Of a stretch of 64,000 nt of DNA, positions 51,974 through 61,718 are shown one piece after another. The notes under the pieces were generated by a model, which had not been told where the DNA came from, ran no database searches, and was given only the letters and a program-made list of their open reading frames with translations. This DNA is from Propionimicrobium sp. PCR01-08-3 (GTDB lineage Bacteria; Actinomycetota; Actinomycetes; Propionibacteriales; Propionibacteriaceae): assembly GCF_030286045.1 (NCBI RefSeq), contig NZ_CP127390.1, forward strand, positions 2,063,482 through 2,127,481, written 5' to 3'. The position numbers were made by a program, and so were the translations under genes. Each line of letters opens with the position of its first letter. The first letter of the stretch is position 1.

Positions 51974-53049
51974 ATGGTGTCACAACCGGTCAGCCAACGG
52001 GTCAGGGCGTCCACGCACGCCTGCACATCGGCAAGCGGGCATTCTTCATCGATGGCATGCGCCTTTCCCGCGTCCCCGGGCCCGAAGTTGACCGCGGGCA
52101 TGCCCAGCGAGGCGAATCTCGCGACGTCGGTCCAGCCATATTTCGGACGAGGCTCTCCCCCGACCGCCTGCACGAATGCTGCGGCGGCCGGTTGGTCAAG
52201 GCCCGGACGCGCCCCCGGCGACAGGTCGCGCAGCTCAAGCGTCCACCCGTCGAAGAGCTTCTCCATCAAGGCGAGCGCCCGTTCGCCCGACTTATCGGGA
52301 GCAAACCGGTAGTTGATCTGCACGGTGCAGCTGGGCGGCACCACATTGGACGCCAACCCCCCGTTGATCAATGTGGCGTTGAGTCCCTCACGGTAGGTGA
52401 GTCCGTCGACCTCGATCTGCCGGGCGTCGAACCCACGCACCCGCTCCAGCACGTCGACGATGTCATGGATGGCGTTATGACCCAGCCAACTGCGGGCGCT
52501 GTGCGCGGCCGCCCCGATGGTGGTGATGTCGAACCGCGTCGTGCCCTGGCAGCCGCCCTCGATTTGCGCACTGGTGGGTTCCATCAGGACCGCCAGATCG
52601 GCCTTCAGCCACTCCGGATGGTTGGCGGCCAGTCTGCGCAGCCCGTTCGCGGTGTTCTCGATCTCTTCGCAGTCGTAGAACACCCAGATGATGTCGCGGT
52701 TCGGCGCGGTCAGCCGCTGCGCGAGCCAGACCATGCAGGCGATGCCGCCCTTCATGTCACAGGTGCCGCGTCCGTGCACGATGGTTTGGTCGCCGCTACC
52801 CGTGATCGTCGAGGGCAGGTTTCCGTCCACCGGCACGGTGTCGAGATGTCCCGCGATGATGACCCGCTCAGGCCGTCCGAGATCGGTGCGTGCCATCAGC
52901 GCATCGCCGTCGCGCACCACTTCCAGATGCGCGCACGCGCGAAGCGCCGCCGCTACCTCGTTCGCCAATTCGCGTTCGTTGTGGCTGACCGACTCGATGT
53001 CGACGATGGCCCGGAACAACTCGAGCAGATTATCGGTGGGCAATGGCAT
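51970..53049 (-). CDS. dapE: Succinyl-diaminopimelate desuccinylase
   Basis: This di-zinc hydrolase releases succinate from N-succinyl-LL-diaminopimelate. The 359-residue M20 protein has metal ligands in IIAGHLDTVPVDGNLP (His), HGRGTCDMKGGIACMVWL (Asp), the catalytic Glu pair in FYDCEEIENTANGL and His in GDAGKAHAIDEE. I chose the ATG at 53,049 because TAGGCT lies 7 nt upstream. It is divergent from dapD across a 305-bp region that holds both promoters and, as far as I can see, no gene. Confidence 0.92.
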   Translation of the reverse strand: MPLPTDNLLELFRAIVDIESVSHNERELANEVAAALRACAHLEVVRDGDALMARTDLGRPERVIIAGHLDTVPVDGNLPSTITGSGDQTIVHGRGTCDMKGGIACMVWLAQRLTAPNRDIIWVFYDCEEIENTANGLRRLAANHPEWLKADLAVLMEPTSAQIEGGCQGTTRFDITTIGAAAHSARSWLGHNAIHDIVDVLERVRGFDARQIEVDGLTYREGLNATLINGGLASNVVPPSCTVQINYRFAPDKSGERALALMEKLFDGWTLELRDLSPGARPGLDQPAAAAFVQAVGGEPRPKYGWTDVARFASLGMPAVNFGPGDAGKAHAIDEECPLADVQACVDALTRWLTGCDTM

Positions 53050-53056
53050 GGCAGCC

Positions 53057-53062
53057 AGCCTA
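53057..53062 (-). promoter_or_regulatory. Candidate -10 element of dapE (leaderless)
   Basis: TAGGCT on the minus strand ends 7 nt before the ATG at 53,049. Confidence 0.5.
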
Positions 53063-53341
53063 GATGATGGATGCACGACTGATCAGTGGCCAGCGCCGCA
53101 TCAGGTGCGGCGCGACACCTATCGAATGTTGAATCCGAGCTGGTAACCGTTCGGCTATTACATCCCGTGCCATCACACGTCATTTCGCGTACGGGTCGCG
53201 CGACAAACTGTCTCCGTCGCCAACACTCGTGAGAGCGGATTCGCCATCGGGCGTCACGCATCGGTATCCGAACGGTTGACGTCACACGAGGGTCGGCAGA
53301 TCGGCGACAACAATGCGAATGGCAATGTCGGTGGCGCCGAC

Positions 53342-53347
53342 TAAAGT
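53342..53347 (+). promoter_or_regulatory. Candidate -10 element of dapD (leaderless)
   Basis: TAAAGT ends 7 nt before the ATG at 53,355. Confidence 0.5.
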
Positions 53348-53354
53348 ATTTCCC

Positions 53355-54329
53355 ATGAGCGAGTTTGACGCGTCCAGTGACTTCGACCCGACGACCGCCC
53401 CCGGACTGAAGGCGTGGGGCTGGGGCCTGCGATGCGTCCATGCGTCCGGTCAGGTGTTGGACACCTGGTATCCCGATCCGAAGATCGGCGAGCCGGGCAG
53501 CGACGATTCGCTGGCGCCCCGGTCGCTGCGCGCCCATCGCTTCCATAGCGAGACCCGGCACGTGGTCACCGAGCTCGTGCAGACCGTCATTAACCTGGAC
53601 GCTGCGCCCGAAACCACCGAGGACGCCTACCTACGTCTTCACCTGCTGAGCAAGCGGCTCCGCAAACCGCGCAGCATCAATCTCGACGGCATCTTCGGCG
53701 TGCTGCCGAACGTGGTCTGGACGAGCTGGGGCCCCTGCCACGCCGACAGCTTTGAAGAGATCCGCGCCGACCTGCAGGGGCGCCGGGGCGGGCTCATTGT
53801 GCTCTCGGTCGACAAGTTCCCCCGCATGCTCGACTATGTCGTCCCCAGTGGCGTGCGGATCGGCGACGGTGACCGGGTGCGTCTGGGTGCACATCTGGCC
53901 GAGGGCACCACGGTCATGCACGAAGGCTTCGTCAACTACAACGCCGGCACCCTCGGCGCCTCCATGGTGGAGGGACGCATCAGCCAAGGCGTCGTTGTCG
54001 ACGACGGCTCCGACATCGGCGGCGGAGCGTCCATCATGGGGACGCTGTCGGGCGGCGGCAAAGAGATGATCAGCATCGGACGAGGCTGCCTGCTGGGCGC
54101 CGAATCGGGCTTGGGCATCTCGCTGGGTGACAACTGCGTGATCGAGGCGGGTCTCTATATCACCGCCGGCACCAAGGTGCGGTTGCCCTCCGGTGACATC
54201 GCGAAAGCCCGTGAGCTCAGCGGCAAGAGCGATCTACTCTTCCTGCGCGATTCTCAAACCGGCGCCGTCGTCGTGAAGCCGCGCGCTGGCCAGAGCATCG
54301 AATTGAACTCCGCCCTGCACGCGAACTGA
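53355..54329 (+). CDS. dapD: Tetrahydrodipicolinate N-succinyltransferase (actinobacterial type)
   Basis: This enzyme transfers succinyl from succinyl-CoA to tetrahydrodipicolinate. The 324-residue trimeric protein matches the actinobacterial group: an alpha/beta N-terminus ([20 protein letters not shown]), then a left-handed beta-helix ([60 protein letters not shown]). The catalytic acidic residue lies in MVEGRISQG. Starting at 53,355 gives the family N-terminus and fits the upstream TAAAGT box. Confidence 0.94.
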   Translation: MSEFDASSDFDPTTAPGLKAWGWGLRCVHASGQVLDTWYPDPKIGEPGSDDSLAPRSLRAHRFHSETRHVVTELVQTVINLDAAPETTEDAYLRLHLLSKRLRKPRSINLDGIFGVLPNVVWTSWGPCHADSFEEIRADLQGRRGGLIVLSVDKFPRMLDYVVPSGVRIGDGDRVRLGAHLAEGTTVMHEGFVNYNAGTLGASMVEGRISQGVVVDDGSDIGGGASIMGTLSGGGKEMISIGRGCLLGAESGLGISLGDNCVIEAGLYITAGTKVRLPSGDIAKARELSGKSDLLFLRDSQTGAVVVKPRAGQSIELNSALHAN

Positions 54330-54333
54330 CGAA

Positions 54334-55218
54334 ATGGCATACGGTCCGGGCCCTTCTCGCTCTGCTCCGGCACGCCGCACCGGCGGTGCCATCGGGATCG
54401 TGGTTATTGTCGCCTTCGCGGTGTTGATCGCCTCGATCGTCACCTATATCGCCACCCATAACGGCGAGCAGGAGGAAGCCGTGAAGCCGGAACAAGGCTG
54501 CTTGGTGAGCGTCGACGACTTCACCACGAATCTCACCTGGGAACAGTCGGTCAACGCCTCGGTCATCGTCGGGGAGTCGATCAGGCGCGGACTGCCCGCC
54601 CGCGCCGCGACGATCGCGCTGGTCACGGCCTATCAGGAATCCGATCTGCGCAACCTCGACTACGGTGACGCCGATTCGCTCGGGCTTTTTCAGCAGCGCC
54701 CGTCGCAGGGCTGGGGCACCGCCGACCAGATCATGGATCCCTGGTATTCGGCCGGCAAGTTCTATGAGGCGCTGGTGAAAGTTGACGACTGGGAATCGGG
54801 GGTGATCAACGACGTGGCGCAGGCCGTGCAGCGCTCTGGCCACCCCGAGAAGTACGCCCAGCACGAGCCAAAGGGACGCGCCTGGGCCAGCGCGCTGACC
54901 GGTTTCTCTCCCGCCGCAGTGAGCTGCATCGACCGGGCGGACAATGCCGCCGACCCGGCTGTGCTCACCGACTTCATCGCCACGGTGTGGGGCGATGCGG
55001 TCTCGGTGACCACATCGGACGCCGGTGCCTTGCTGATCAGCACCGCGGACGACACCACCTCGTGGGCGGTCGCCCAACTCGCGGTGATGCGCGGCCAAGA
55101 TCTGGGGATGACCAGCATTCAGGCAGTCGACCAGTCGTTCACGGTCTCCGGAGACGAGTATGCCTACTGGCAGCCTGCCGAAGCAGCAGCAGCCCCGGTC
55201 GTGGTGAATCTGCGATAA
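54334..55218 (+). CDS. Membrane-anchored lysozyme-fold (transglycosylase-like) protein
   Basis: This 294-residue protein has one membrane helix at about 19-40. An exported domain follows with the pattern AATIALVTAYQESDLRNLDYG and SLGLFQQRPSQGWGTADQIM, which resembles a lysozyme-like transglycosylase core with the catalytic Glu in YQESDL. A short Cys-containing region and a C-terminal domain (about 210-290) complete it. It starts 4 bp after dapD and is probably co-transcribed, which suits a role in cell-wall turnover. Activity is not proved by sequence. Confidence 0.75.
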   Translation: MAYGPGPSRSAPARRTGGAIGIVVIVAFAVLIASIVTYIATHNGEQEEAVKPEQGCLVSVDDFTTNLTWEQSVNASVIVGESIRRGLPARAATIALVTAYQESDLRNLDYGDADSLGLFQQRPSQGWGTADQIMDPWYSAGKFYEALVKVDDWESGVINDVAQAVQRSGHPEKYAQHEPKGRAWASALTGFSPAAVSCIDRADNAADPAVLTDFIATVWGDAVSVTTSDAGALLISTADDTTSWAVAQLAVMRGQDLGMTSIQAVDQSFTVSGDEYAYWQPAEAAAAPVVVNLR

Positions 55219-55297
55219 CTACTCGCTCTACACCTATTGGATAAGGCCAGCGTTGACACCTCTTCACGACCGGTCAAGCCATGTCATCAAGCTTTCT

Positions 55298-55322
55298 CTG
55301 ACCTGGCGGTTCCATAGGTCAG
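55298..55322. terminator. Short inverted repeat in the gap before dapC
   Basis: CTGACCT (55298-55304) and AGGTCAG (55316-55322) lie between convergent genes. It is a weak terminator candidate without a long T-run. The rest of 55,219-55,454 shows nothing else. Confidence 0.35.
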
Positions 55323-55454
55323 ATTAATGGTCTCTATCTAAGCCTCGTTGTGCACGTTCAGGTACTCCGAGGTTCCGGGCACGAAACTGTGGCTCTGGAG
55401 CAGTGAAATTGTGGCCTCGGATTCCTGCCCTGGCGATCTGAGTTCCGGTGAGAC

Positions 55455-56561
55455 TCAAACTTCTGCCAACAGGCGCTCTGCTGCTGCGTCCACCCGCTCA
55501 TCGGTGGCGGTCAACGCCACCCGGACGTGGGTCGAGTCACCGTAGAACTCGCCCGGAGCGGTGAGGATGCCCCGCTCGGCCAACCAGGCGACGGTGGCCC
55601 GGCTGCCCTCGCCACGGGTCGCCCAGATGTAGAGCGAACCCTCCGAATCATCGATCCGGAAACCTGCCTTGGACAGCGCGTCCATCAGCACAGCACGGCG
55701 GCGAAGGTACCGTTCGCGCTGCACCTCGACATGCGCCTGATCGCCCAGCGAGGCGACCATGGCGGCCTGCACCGGGGCCGGCACCATCATGCCGGACTGC
55801 TTGCGCACCTCCAGCAGCTCGGTGATCAGATCGGGGTCACCAGCGAGGTAGCCGGCCCGGTATCCGGCCAGGTTCGAGCGTTTCGACAGCGAGTTCACCA
55901 GCACGATGTTGTCGTATGAGCCACCACACAGATCCGGACGCACCACCGACGACGGCTCCTCGTCCCAGCCGAATTCGCCGTAGCATTCATCGCTGGCCAG
56001 CACAGCCCCTTGCTCACGGGCAGCGAGCACCCAGCGGCGCAGCAGGTCGTCCGAGGCGATCGCGCCATGCGGATTGGCCGGGTAGTTGATCCAGATCAAG
56101 GACGCGCGGCCCTCGATCTCGTCGGGGTCGTCGCACAGCTGGATCGTGCAGCCGGCCAACTTCGCCCCGACATCGTAAGTGGGATACGCGCACTTCGGGA
56201 TCACCACGAGGTCGTCCACACCGAGCCCGAGCTGGGTGGGCAGCCAGGCGACGGCCTCCTTGGTGCCGATGACCGGCAGCACGTTCTTCTCGTCCAGCCC
56301 CTCGGCCTGCCAACGCTTCGCCAAATATCCGATGATCGCGGCGCGCAACTCGGGCGTCCCCCGGGTCTGCGGATAGCCGTGAGCATCGGAAGCCGCGGCG
56401 AGGGCCTCGCGCACGATGTCGGGGGTCGGATCAACAGGCGTGCCGACCGACAGATCGACGACGCCACCCGGATGTGCCGCGGCCAGGGACTTCACCTCGC
56501 CGAGGGTGTCCCAGGGAAAGGCCGGCAGCTTCGCGGAGACCCGCGTCCAACGGCTGGCCAT
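55455..56561 (-). CDS. dapC: Succinyldiaminopimelate aminotransferase
   Basis: This class I/II PLP enzyme converts N-succinyl-2-amino-6-oxopimelate. The 368-residue protein has DLSVGTPVDPTPDIVREAL, GYPQTRGTPELRAAI, LIWINYPANPHGAIA, LASDECYGEFGWDEEP and the PLP Lys in NSLSKRSNLAGYRAGYLAG. It follows fdxA with a 3-bp gap, an arrangement common in actinomycetes. Together with dapA, dapD and dapE it completes four steps of the succinylase branch in this window. Confidence 0.93.
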   Translation of the reverse strand: MASRWTRVSAKLPAFPWDTLGEVKSLAAAHPGGVVDLSVGTPVDPTPDIVREALAAASDAHGYPQTRGTPELRAAIIGYLAKRWQAEGLDEKNVLPVIGTKEAVAWLPTQLGLGVDDLVVIPKCAYPTYDVGAKLAGCTIQLCDDPDEIEGRASLIWINYPANPHGAIASDDLLRRWVLAAREQGAVLASDECYGEFGWDEEPSSVVRPDLCGGSYDNIVLVNSLSKRSNLAGYRAGYLAGDPDLITELLEVRKQSGMMVPAPVQAAMVASLGDQAHVEVQRERYLRRRAVLMDALSKAGFRIDDSEGSLYIWATRGEGSRATVAWLAERGILTAPGEFYGDSTHVRVALTATDERVDAAAERLLAEV

Positions 56562-56564
56562 GCG

Positions 56565-56882
56565 CTATACCTGCGGAGGAAGCGCGGCTACGCGCGGCTC
56601 ATCGTGATCGTAGACACCGACGCTGGCGGCGCCGCCGGGCGAACCGATGTCGTCGAAGAAGCGGGTGTTGATGTCGAGCCATTCGGCCTGGTCGTCGGGC
56701 AGGTCGTCCTCGTAGTAGATGGCCTCGGTCGGGCAGACCGGTTCACAAGCGCCGCAGTCCACGCATTCGTCGGGGTGGATGTACAGAGAACGGGGGCCTT
56801 CATAGATGCATTGGACAGGACATTCGTCAACACACGCGCGGTCTTTCACATCTACGCACGGCAGGGCAATGACGTATGTCAT
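56565..56882 (-). CDS. fdxA: Seven-iron ferredoxin
   Basis: This 105-residue ferredoxin binds one 3Fe-4S and one 4Fe-4S cluster. The ligands are in DRACVDECPVQCIYEG and the second motif CVDCGACEPVCPTEAI. A C-terminal extension (EWLDINTRFFDDIGSPGGAA) matches actinobacterial FdxA. AGGAGATTGTGA precedes the ATG. It is the first gene of the fdxA-dapC pair, and its promoter lies in the 111-bp gap upstream. Confidence 0.95.
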   Translation of the reverse strand: MTYVIALPCVDVKDRACVDECPVQCIYEGPRSLYIHPDECVDCGACEPVCPTEAIYYEDDLPDDQAEWLDINTRFFDDIGSPGGAASVGVYDHDEPRVAALPPQV

Positions 56883-56993
56883 TCACAATCTCCTGTTCGA
56901 TTCGCCGGCCCCAGGCGGACCGGCCACCCCGCAGATTGTATACCCGTAAATTGCTTGCCTTCCGGCGTCCGAACCTCGGGCGAGCGCGGACCT

Positions 56994-58796
56994 TTAAGAC
57001 GGCGAAGGAGATGGTGACTCTGCGGGTTTCGGCTCGGGCTGCTTGCATTGGATGCGGTTGATCGGCGAGTACCGCCAGAAATAGTCCTCGGTGGTGGTTT
57101 GACCGTCCAACACCAGAATGCGCTGATAGTTGACGTCGAAACCCTGTGCGGGCGACTGGGCAACGCAGCTGGGGCTGGTCGAGACCTTGTCCTGGCCGGA
57201 GGTGTAATTCGACAGCACCGGGTCGGACGCCGTCACCGAGTCGAAGTACTGGGTCGACCAGACCCGCACCGTCAGCGATCCCCGGCCTTCGGGTGTGGCC
57301 GGATCGATGAACGCCTCCATCAACACACCGTAAGGGGTGTCGTTGCGGAACTGCAGATCGAGGACGCCTTCGTAGACGGTGGCCTCACGTCCGGGCGGAT
57401 ATTGGCTGAAATACTCCGTATGCGGGTGATGCTCGACGTCAGTCATACCGGCGAAGAAGGCCGCGTTATACGTAGTGGTGGCCGATTGGGAGACTCCCCC
57501 ACCGACCGCGTATTCGATGTGATCGCCGACCAGCACACCGCCGGGCACGTAGCCGGTTGATTCGTTTCGCGGTCCGGTGGCCTTCGCCAGACTGAAGGTC
57601 TCACCCGGCTTGACCAGTTCGTTGTTGATGCCTGCGGCGGCCAGCCCGAGGTTGGTGTTGTGGTAGGAGTCATACGGGTAGTAGGTGGTGAACTCTCCGA
57701 TGACCTCTTTGATACCGAGGTTCTCGGCGTCTTCGGTGGTGAAGGCGGCGGGCACATCGACGATCTCCAGGTCGATGGCCCGGGGAGCGGGATCCTCGAT
57801 CACTTCGGTGAGTTCCGCCACGAACTCGTCCTTGCCGATGCCCCGGCCGTCGACCGAATCAACGACCGTGGGTTGTCCCGCCTGGAGTTCGACCGTGGCG
57901 TCCTTGCCCAGCACGGTGGAGAGCGGTTCGCGCACCTCGGTTGCATTGTCGTAGAGCGTCGGATAGTCGATCTCCATGGCGAGCTCTCCGTCGGTCACCC
58001 GAAAGGTCATGACCTCGGCTATGCGCTCGGCAGGCAGTTCGGCTTCGGCCTCGGGAGTTCGGACGGTGACCGGGAGGAGCGCCGCGGTGGCCTGCTCCGC
58101 TATCGGTGCGGCGTCCTCATCGGTGACATCCGGATCGGTCACCGTGAGATCGGCCTGGGCCTCGAAAGCCTCGTCTCGTGCATCGACCGGACGCTGAGTT
58201 GCCTGCTGATAGGCCTTCAGCACTGCCGACGCGGTTGCATCGACGTTGAGAGCGGTACCCCGCAGCATGGACTCGGTTTGCACTGTCGCGGCGTCCAGGC
58301 TCAGTGCGGCGTTCGCCGGATCGCGAGTGAAATCCTGTTCGAGCCCTTCGATCATGCTGGTCAGAAGCGGTTTGTCGGCCTGGACGACCGGACTGGTGCG
58401 TCCGCCACCGGTGATCACCCGGACCAGAATCCGCGGATCCCAGGTGGAGCCGGCGCCTGCTTTAAAGACAGTTGCCTGGTAGTCGACGCTCAGGCCGGCA
58501 TCAGCCGGCGACAGCTCCACTGACTGATTGCGTTCTCCCACGAGCACGAAACTTGCCTGGTCGCCCGGCGAAAGCTGGTCGGTGAGTGTCTGCGTTGCTT
58601 CGTCGATGCTCATGCCGCCGATGGCGACCCCACTGACGGTGGCGTTACGCGGCACCGTATCGGTCGCCATGAAGTGCGCAACGAGGTAACTGACGGCGAC
58701 AAGTGCAAGCACCCCGCCGGCTATCCATCCGATAAGAACGGGGAGCCTCCGGCCTGATCGTTCGACTCGAGATGCGCCGGTAGCCGTGTGCGTCAA
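56994..58796 (-). CDS. VanW-family exported protein
   Basis: This 600-residue protein has an N-terminal membrane anchor (about 20-45: LIGWIAGGVLALVAVSYLVAHF). Putative peptidoglycan-binding domains follow (VAIGGMSIDEATQTLTDQL and a second copy near 260). The C-terminal VanW domain reads ELVKPGETFSLAKATGPRNE, GYVPGGVLVGDHIEYAVGGG and SQSATTTYNAAFFAG. VanW-like proteins are cell-envelope proteins of poorly defined role. The start is TTG at 58,796 with AGGAG 7 nt upstream. It is divergent from fumC. Confidence 0.88.
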   Translation of the reverse strand: MTHTATGASRVERSGRRLPVLIGWIAGGVLALVAVSYLVAHFMATDTVPRNATVSGVAIGGMSIDEATQTLTDQLSPGDQASFVLVGERNQSVELSPADAGLSVDYQATVFKAGAGSTWDPRILVRVITGGGRTSPVVQADKPLLTSMIEGLEQDFTRDPANAALSLDAATVQTESMLRGTALNVDATASAVLKAYQQATQRPVDARDEAFEAQADLTVTDPDVTDEDAAPIAEQATAALLPVTVRTPEAEAELPAERIAEVMTFRVTDGELAMEIDYPTLYDNATEVREPLSTVLGKDATVELQAGQPTVVDSVDGRGIGKDEFVAELTEVIEDPAPRAIDLEIVDVPAAFTTEDAENLGIKEVIGEFTTYYPYDSYHNTNLGLAAAGINNELVKPGETFSLAKATGPRNESTGYVPGGVLVGDHIEYAVGGGVSQSATTTYNAAFFAGMTDVEHHPHTEYFSQYPPGREATVYEGVLDLQFRNDTPYGVLMEAFIDPATPEGRGSLTVRVWSTQYFDSVTASDPVLSNYTSGQDKVSTSPSCVAQSPAQGFDVNYQRILVLDGQTTTEDYFWRYSPINRIQCKQPEPKPAESPSPSPS

Positions 58797-58953
58797 AAGA
58801 GCTCCTCAGCCTCGCCAGTGGTGCCTGAATTCAGCCAAGGATAACCTGGCGGAGCTCGGTGGCGTCCCAAAGAAGGTCGAGCGAAATGAAAACGTCTATT
58901 CATTTCCCGAGATCGAACCGGCACCTGCCTGCACATGACGACGGCCTCATCGT

Positions 58954-58959
58954 TAGGCT
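58954..58959 (+). promoter_or_regulatory. Candidate -10 element of fumC (leaderless)
   Basis: TAGGCT ends 6 nt before the ATG at 58,966. Confidence 0.5.
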
Positions 58960-58965
58960 TGAGCC

Positions 58966-60366
58966 ATGTCACGCATCGAATCCGATTCCATGGGCACAAT
59001 TGAGGTGCCAGACGACCGGTACTGGGGCGCACAGACCCAGCGCAGCCTGCAGAACTTCGATATCGGACGCCCCACCTTCGTCTGGGGACGCCCGATGATC
59101 AAGGCGCTCGGTGTGCTCAAGAAATGTGCGGCTCAGGCCAACGGTGACCTGGGCGAACTGCCCAAGGACATCGCCGACCTGATCGTCCAGGCGGCCGACG
59201 AGGTCATCGAGGGCAAGCTCGATGAGGATTTCCCGCTGGTGGTCTTCCAGACCGGCTCGGGCACCCAGTCGAATATGAACTCCAACGAGGTGATCAGCAA
59301 CCGAGCGATCCAGATCGCCGGCGGCGAGATGGGCACCAAGAAGCCGGTGCATCCCAACGACCACGTGAACCGTGGCCAGAGCTCGAACGACACCTTCCCG
59401 ACCGCCATGCATATCGCCGTGGTCACCGAGATCAACGAGAAGCTGTACGCCGATGTCGCCAAGCTGCGCGACACCCTGGCCGCGAAGGCCGACGAGTTCG
59501 TCGACGTGGTGATGGTGGGACGCACCCATCTGCAGGACGCCACCCCGGTGACGCTCGGCCAGGTAATCAGTGGCTGGGTCGCCCAGCTCGACTTCGCTCT
59601 GGATGGCATCCGCTATGCGGATTCGCGTGCACGCGAACTAGCCATCGGCGGCACCGCGGTCGGAACCGGCCTGAACGCCCATCCCGAATTCGGCAAGCTG
59701 GCTGCCAAGAAGATCACCGAGCAGACCGGCATCGAGTTCACCCAGGCCGATAACCTGTTCGCCGCGCTGTCAGCCCACGATGCGCTGGTGCAGGTCTCCG
59801 GATCGTTGCGTGTGCTGGCGGATGCGTTGATGAAGATCGCCAACGATGTGCGCTGGTACGCGTCCGGCCCCCGCAACGGCATCGGTGAGCTGATCATCCC
59901 GGAGAACGAGCCGGGCTCCTCGATCATGCCGGGCAAGGTGAACCCGACCCAGTGTGAGGCCATGACCATGGTCGCCACCAAGGTGTTCGGCAACGATGCG
60001 ACCGTCGGTTTCGCCGGCAGCCAGGGCAACTTCCAGCTGAACGTGTTCAAGCCCGTGATGGCGTGGTGCTGCCTGGAGTCGATTCAGTTGCTGGGCGATG
60101 CGTGCGTGTCGTTCAACGATCACTGCGCGGTGGGCATCGAGCCGAACCTGGCCCGTATTCAGGCCAACCTCGATTCGAACCTGATGCAGGTGACCGCGCT
60201 CAACCGTCATATCGGCTACGACAAGGCCGCGAAGATCGCCAAGAACGCGCACAAGAAGGGCCTGACTCTCAAGGAGTCGGCTCTGGAGTCGGGCTTCCTG
60301 ACCGAAGACGAGTTCGACGCCTGGGTCGTTCCGGTGGATATGACTCATCCGAGTGCCGCCGAATGA
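58966..60366 (+). CDS. fumC: Fumarate hydratase, class II
   Basis: This enzyme interconverts fumarate and malate in the TCA cycle. The 466-residue protein shows [76 protein letters not shown] and the catalytic Ser loop [16 protein letters not shown]. The length and iron-free sequence fit class II. The gene is a single unit with a leaderless-type promoter and a strong terminator. Confidence 0.96.
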   Translation: MSRIESDSMGTIEVPDDRYWGAQTQRSLQNFDIGRPTFVWGRPMIKALGVLKKCAAQANGDLGELPKDIADLIVQAADEVIEGKLDEDFPLVVFQTGSGTQSNMNSNEVISNRAIQIAGGEMGTKKPVHPNDHVNRGQSSNDTFPTAMHIAVVTEINEKLYADVAKLRDTLAAKADEFVDVVMVGRTHLQDATPVTLGQVISGWVAQLDFALDGIRYADSRARELAIGGTAVGTGLNAHPEFGKLAAKKITEQTGIEFTQADNLFAALSAHDALVQVSGSLRVLADALMKIANDVRWYASGPRNGIGELIIPENEPGSSIMPGKVNPTQCEAMTMVATKVFGNDATVGFAGSQGNFQLNVFKPVMAWCCLESIQLLGDACVSFNDHCAVGIEPNLARIQANLDSNLMQVTALNRHIGYDKAAKIAKNAHKKGLTLKESALESGFLTEDEFDAWVVPVDMTHPSAAE

Positions 60367-60432
60367 GCTGCTGAATTCGCAGCAGCCTTTCCGGGTCGCA
60401 CCATGTGATGCGGGAAGCGGATTGAACTGCTG

Positions 60433-60475
60433 ATGGTGGGCTGCCCCGATCGGGGTGGCCCACCATTTGTTTCTC
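60433..60475 (+). terminator. Terminator of fumC
   Basis: ATGGTGGGC...CCCC (60433-60447) pairs with GGGG...GCCCACCAT (60452-60466), with two central wobble pairs and a GATC loop. TTGTTTCT follows. Confidence 0.85.
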
Positions 60476-60569
60476 TTCCCCTTTTGATCTCTTGTTCTTG
60501 ATCCGAATTTGCGGCCCCCAGGCCCGTGCCCCAGCCTCACGTGTGGGGCTGCCCGCAGCCTCCCTCGTC

Positions 60570-60618
60570 GGATCGTGTAGGTCCGGCGCCTGTCCTGGGA
60601 GTTTGACCTACACGATCC
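60570..60618. repeat. Inverted repeat carrying the dispersed ATCGTGTAG element, copy 3
   Basis: GGATCGTGTAGGTC (60570-60583) and GACCTACACGATCC (60605-60618) are perfect 14-bp arms around 21 nt. The left arm plus its continuation (CGGCGCC) matches the element near 28.2-28.3 kb. The remainder of the 374-bp gap 60,367-60,740 holds the fumC terminator and the next promoter. Confidence 0.7.
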
Positions 60619-60727
60619 CTCATCGTTGACGATGATCCGCGGATCCTCCGCCGATCGCGGTCACTCCACGAGCGTCGTAGGCCCGCGTCCGACACCGTCA
60701 CCCCGGCATGGCTGCGAATCGCTCCGG

Positions 60728-60733
60728 TAGGGT
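60728..60733 (+). promoter_or_regulatory. Candidate -10 element of the GNAT gene (leaderless)
   Basis: TAGGGT ends 7 nt before the GTG at 60,741 and decides that start. Confidence 0.5.
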
Positions 60734-60740
60734 CGCCCAT

Positions 60741-61361
60741 GTGAGTGAGATAGCGGTTCGTCCGGCCCAGGACGCGGACATCGACGCGATGGCCGCCTTG
60801 CTGGGGGAAGCCTTTGCCGACGATTCCTACACCCATCTGATGTTCGGCGACGCGGCTGATGCAGGCAAGCAAGTGGGCGAATTGTTCGGCTACGAAATCC
60901 GGACGCAGTATCTACCACATGGCGTGGTCGATGTCGCCGAGTTAGATGGCGAAGTGGCCGGCGCAGCGCTGTGGATGCCTCCGAGTAGCCATGGTGGACC
61001 GCTGTCCTCGATCCGGACGATTCCGGCGTATGCTCGCCGACTCGGATGGCGATATGTCACGTCGTTGTACGGCGAATGGCAGTCGGCCAAACACCATCCC
61101 GTCTTCCCGCACTGGTACCTCTACCTGCTGGGTATCTCCCCCGCGGCACAAGGACACGGAGTCGGCGGTGCACTGATCGACCACGGCATTACTCGACTCG
61201 CCCCCGATGACGCCGCCTATCTGGAGTCGACGACGCCCGGCAGCGCCAGGCTTTATGCGCGGCACGGCTTCGTCCCACTGGGCGAGGTGCCGTTGACGCG
61301 AGGCAAGACCATGCTCGGCATGTGGCGTCCGGCAGCACGCGGGCCGCAGCCGAAACCCTGA
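60741..61361 (+). CDS. GNAT-family N-acetyltransferase
   Basis: This 206-residue protein has the GNAT layout: IAVRPAQDADIDAMAALLGE, the strand VAELDGEVAGAALWMPP, and the acetyl-CoA loop YLYLLGISPAAQGHGVGGALI. The C-terminus is AYLESTTPGSARLYARHGFV. The substrate is unknown. The GTG at 60,741 fits the upstream TAGGGT box; an ATG at 60,708 lies further up without a promoter-like spacing. The following 357-bp gap (61,362-61,718) shows no gene or strong structure that I can support. Confidence 0.88.
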   Translation: MSEIAVRPAQDADIDAMAALLGEAFADDSYTHLMFGDAADAGKQVGELFGYEIRTQYLPHGVVDVAELDGEVAGAALWMPPSSHGGPLSSIRTIPAYARRLGWRYVTSLYGEWQSAKHHPVFPHWYLYLLGISPAAQGHGVGGALIDHGITRLAPDDAAYLESTTPGSARLYARHGFVPLGEVPLTRGKTMLGMWRPAARGPQPKP

Positions 61362-61718
61362 CCCCTGCTCTGCCACATCTGTGAGCTCCGAAACTGTAAC
61401 AGGATCGACACAGCAGGCCGATGCCGCGGATTTGGTGTTCCTCACCGTCTCAAGCATGGCCAAAGTCGTGATCTGCCGCGCTTCGAAGGGGCTCATAGCT
61501 AGGCGGTTCGCGACTTACGCGTCCGAATAGAGACCCGCTGTCACGCAGAGGCCTTCGCGCGGATAGATTTTGCGCAAGCGCCACCCCGGGCGACCCGCGT
61601 CCGGATCCGCCGATGAATGCCGTGGCCAGCAACACGAAAGGTGCGCACTGGCCGGTCGAGATGGACCGTGAGCTGAGCCACGAATCGGTGGGTTTGGGCT
61701 AAAGGTGAGGAGACACCT

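Noticed and set aside
61362-61718. Possible remnant gene in the gap before putP.
   Set aside because: Short frames here show no family-like segments and no ribosome-binding sites; I see no supportable gene.
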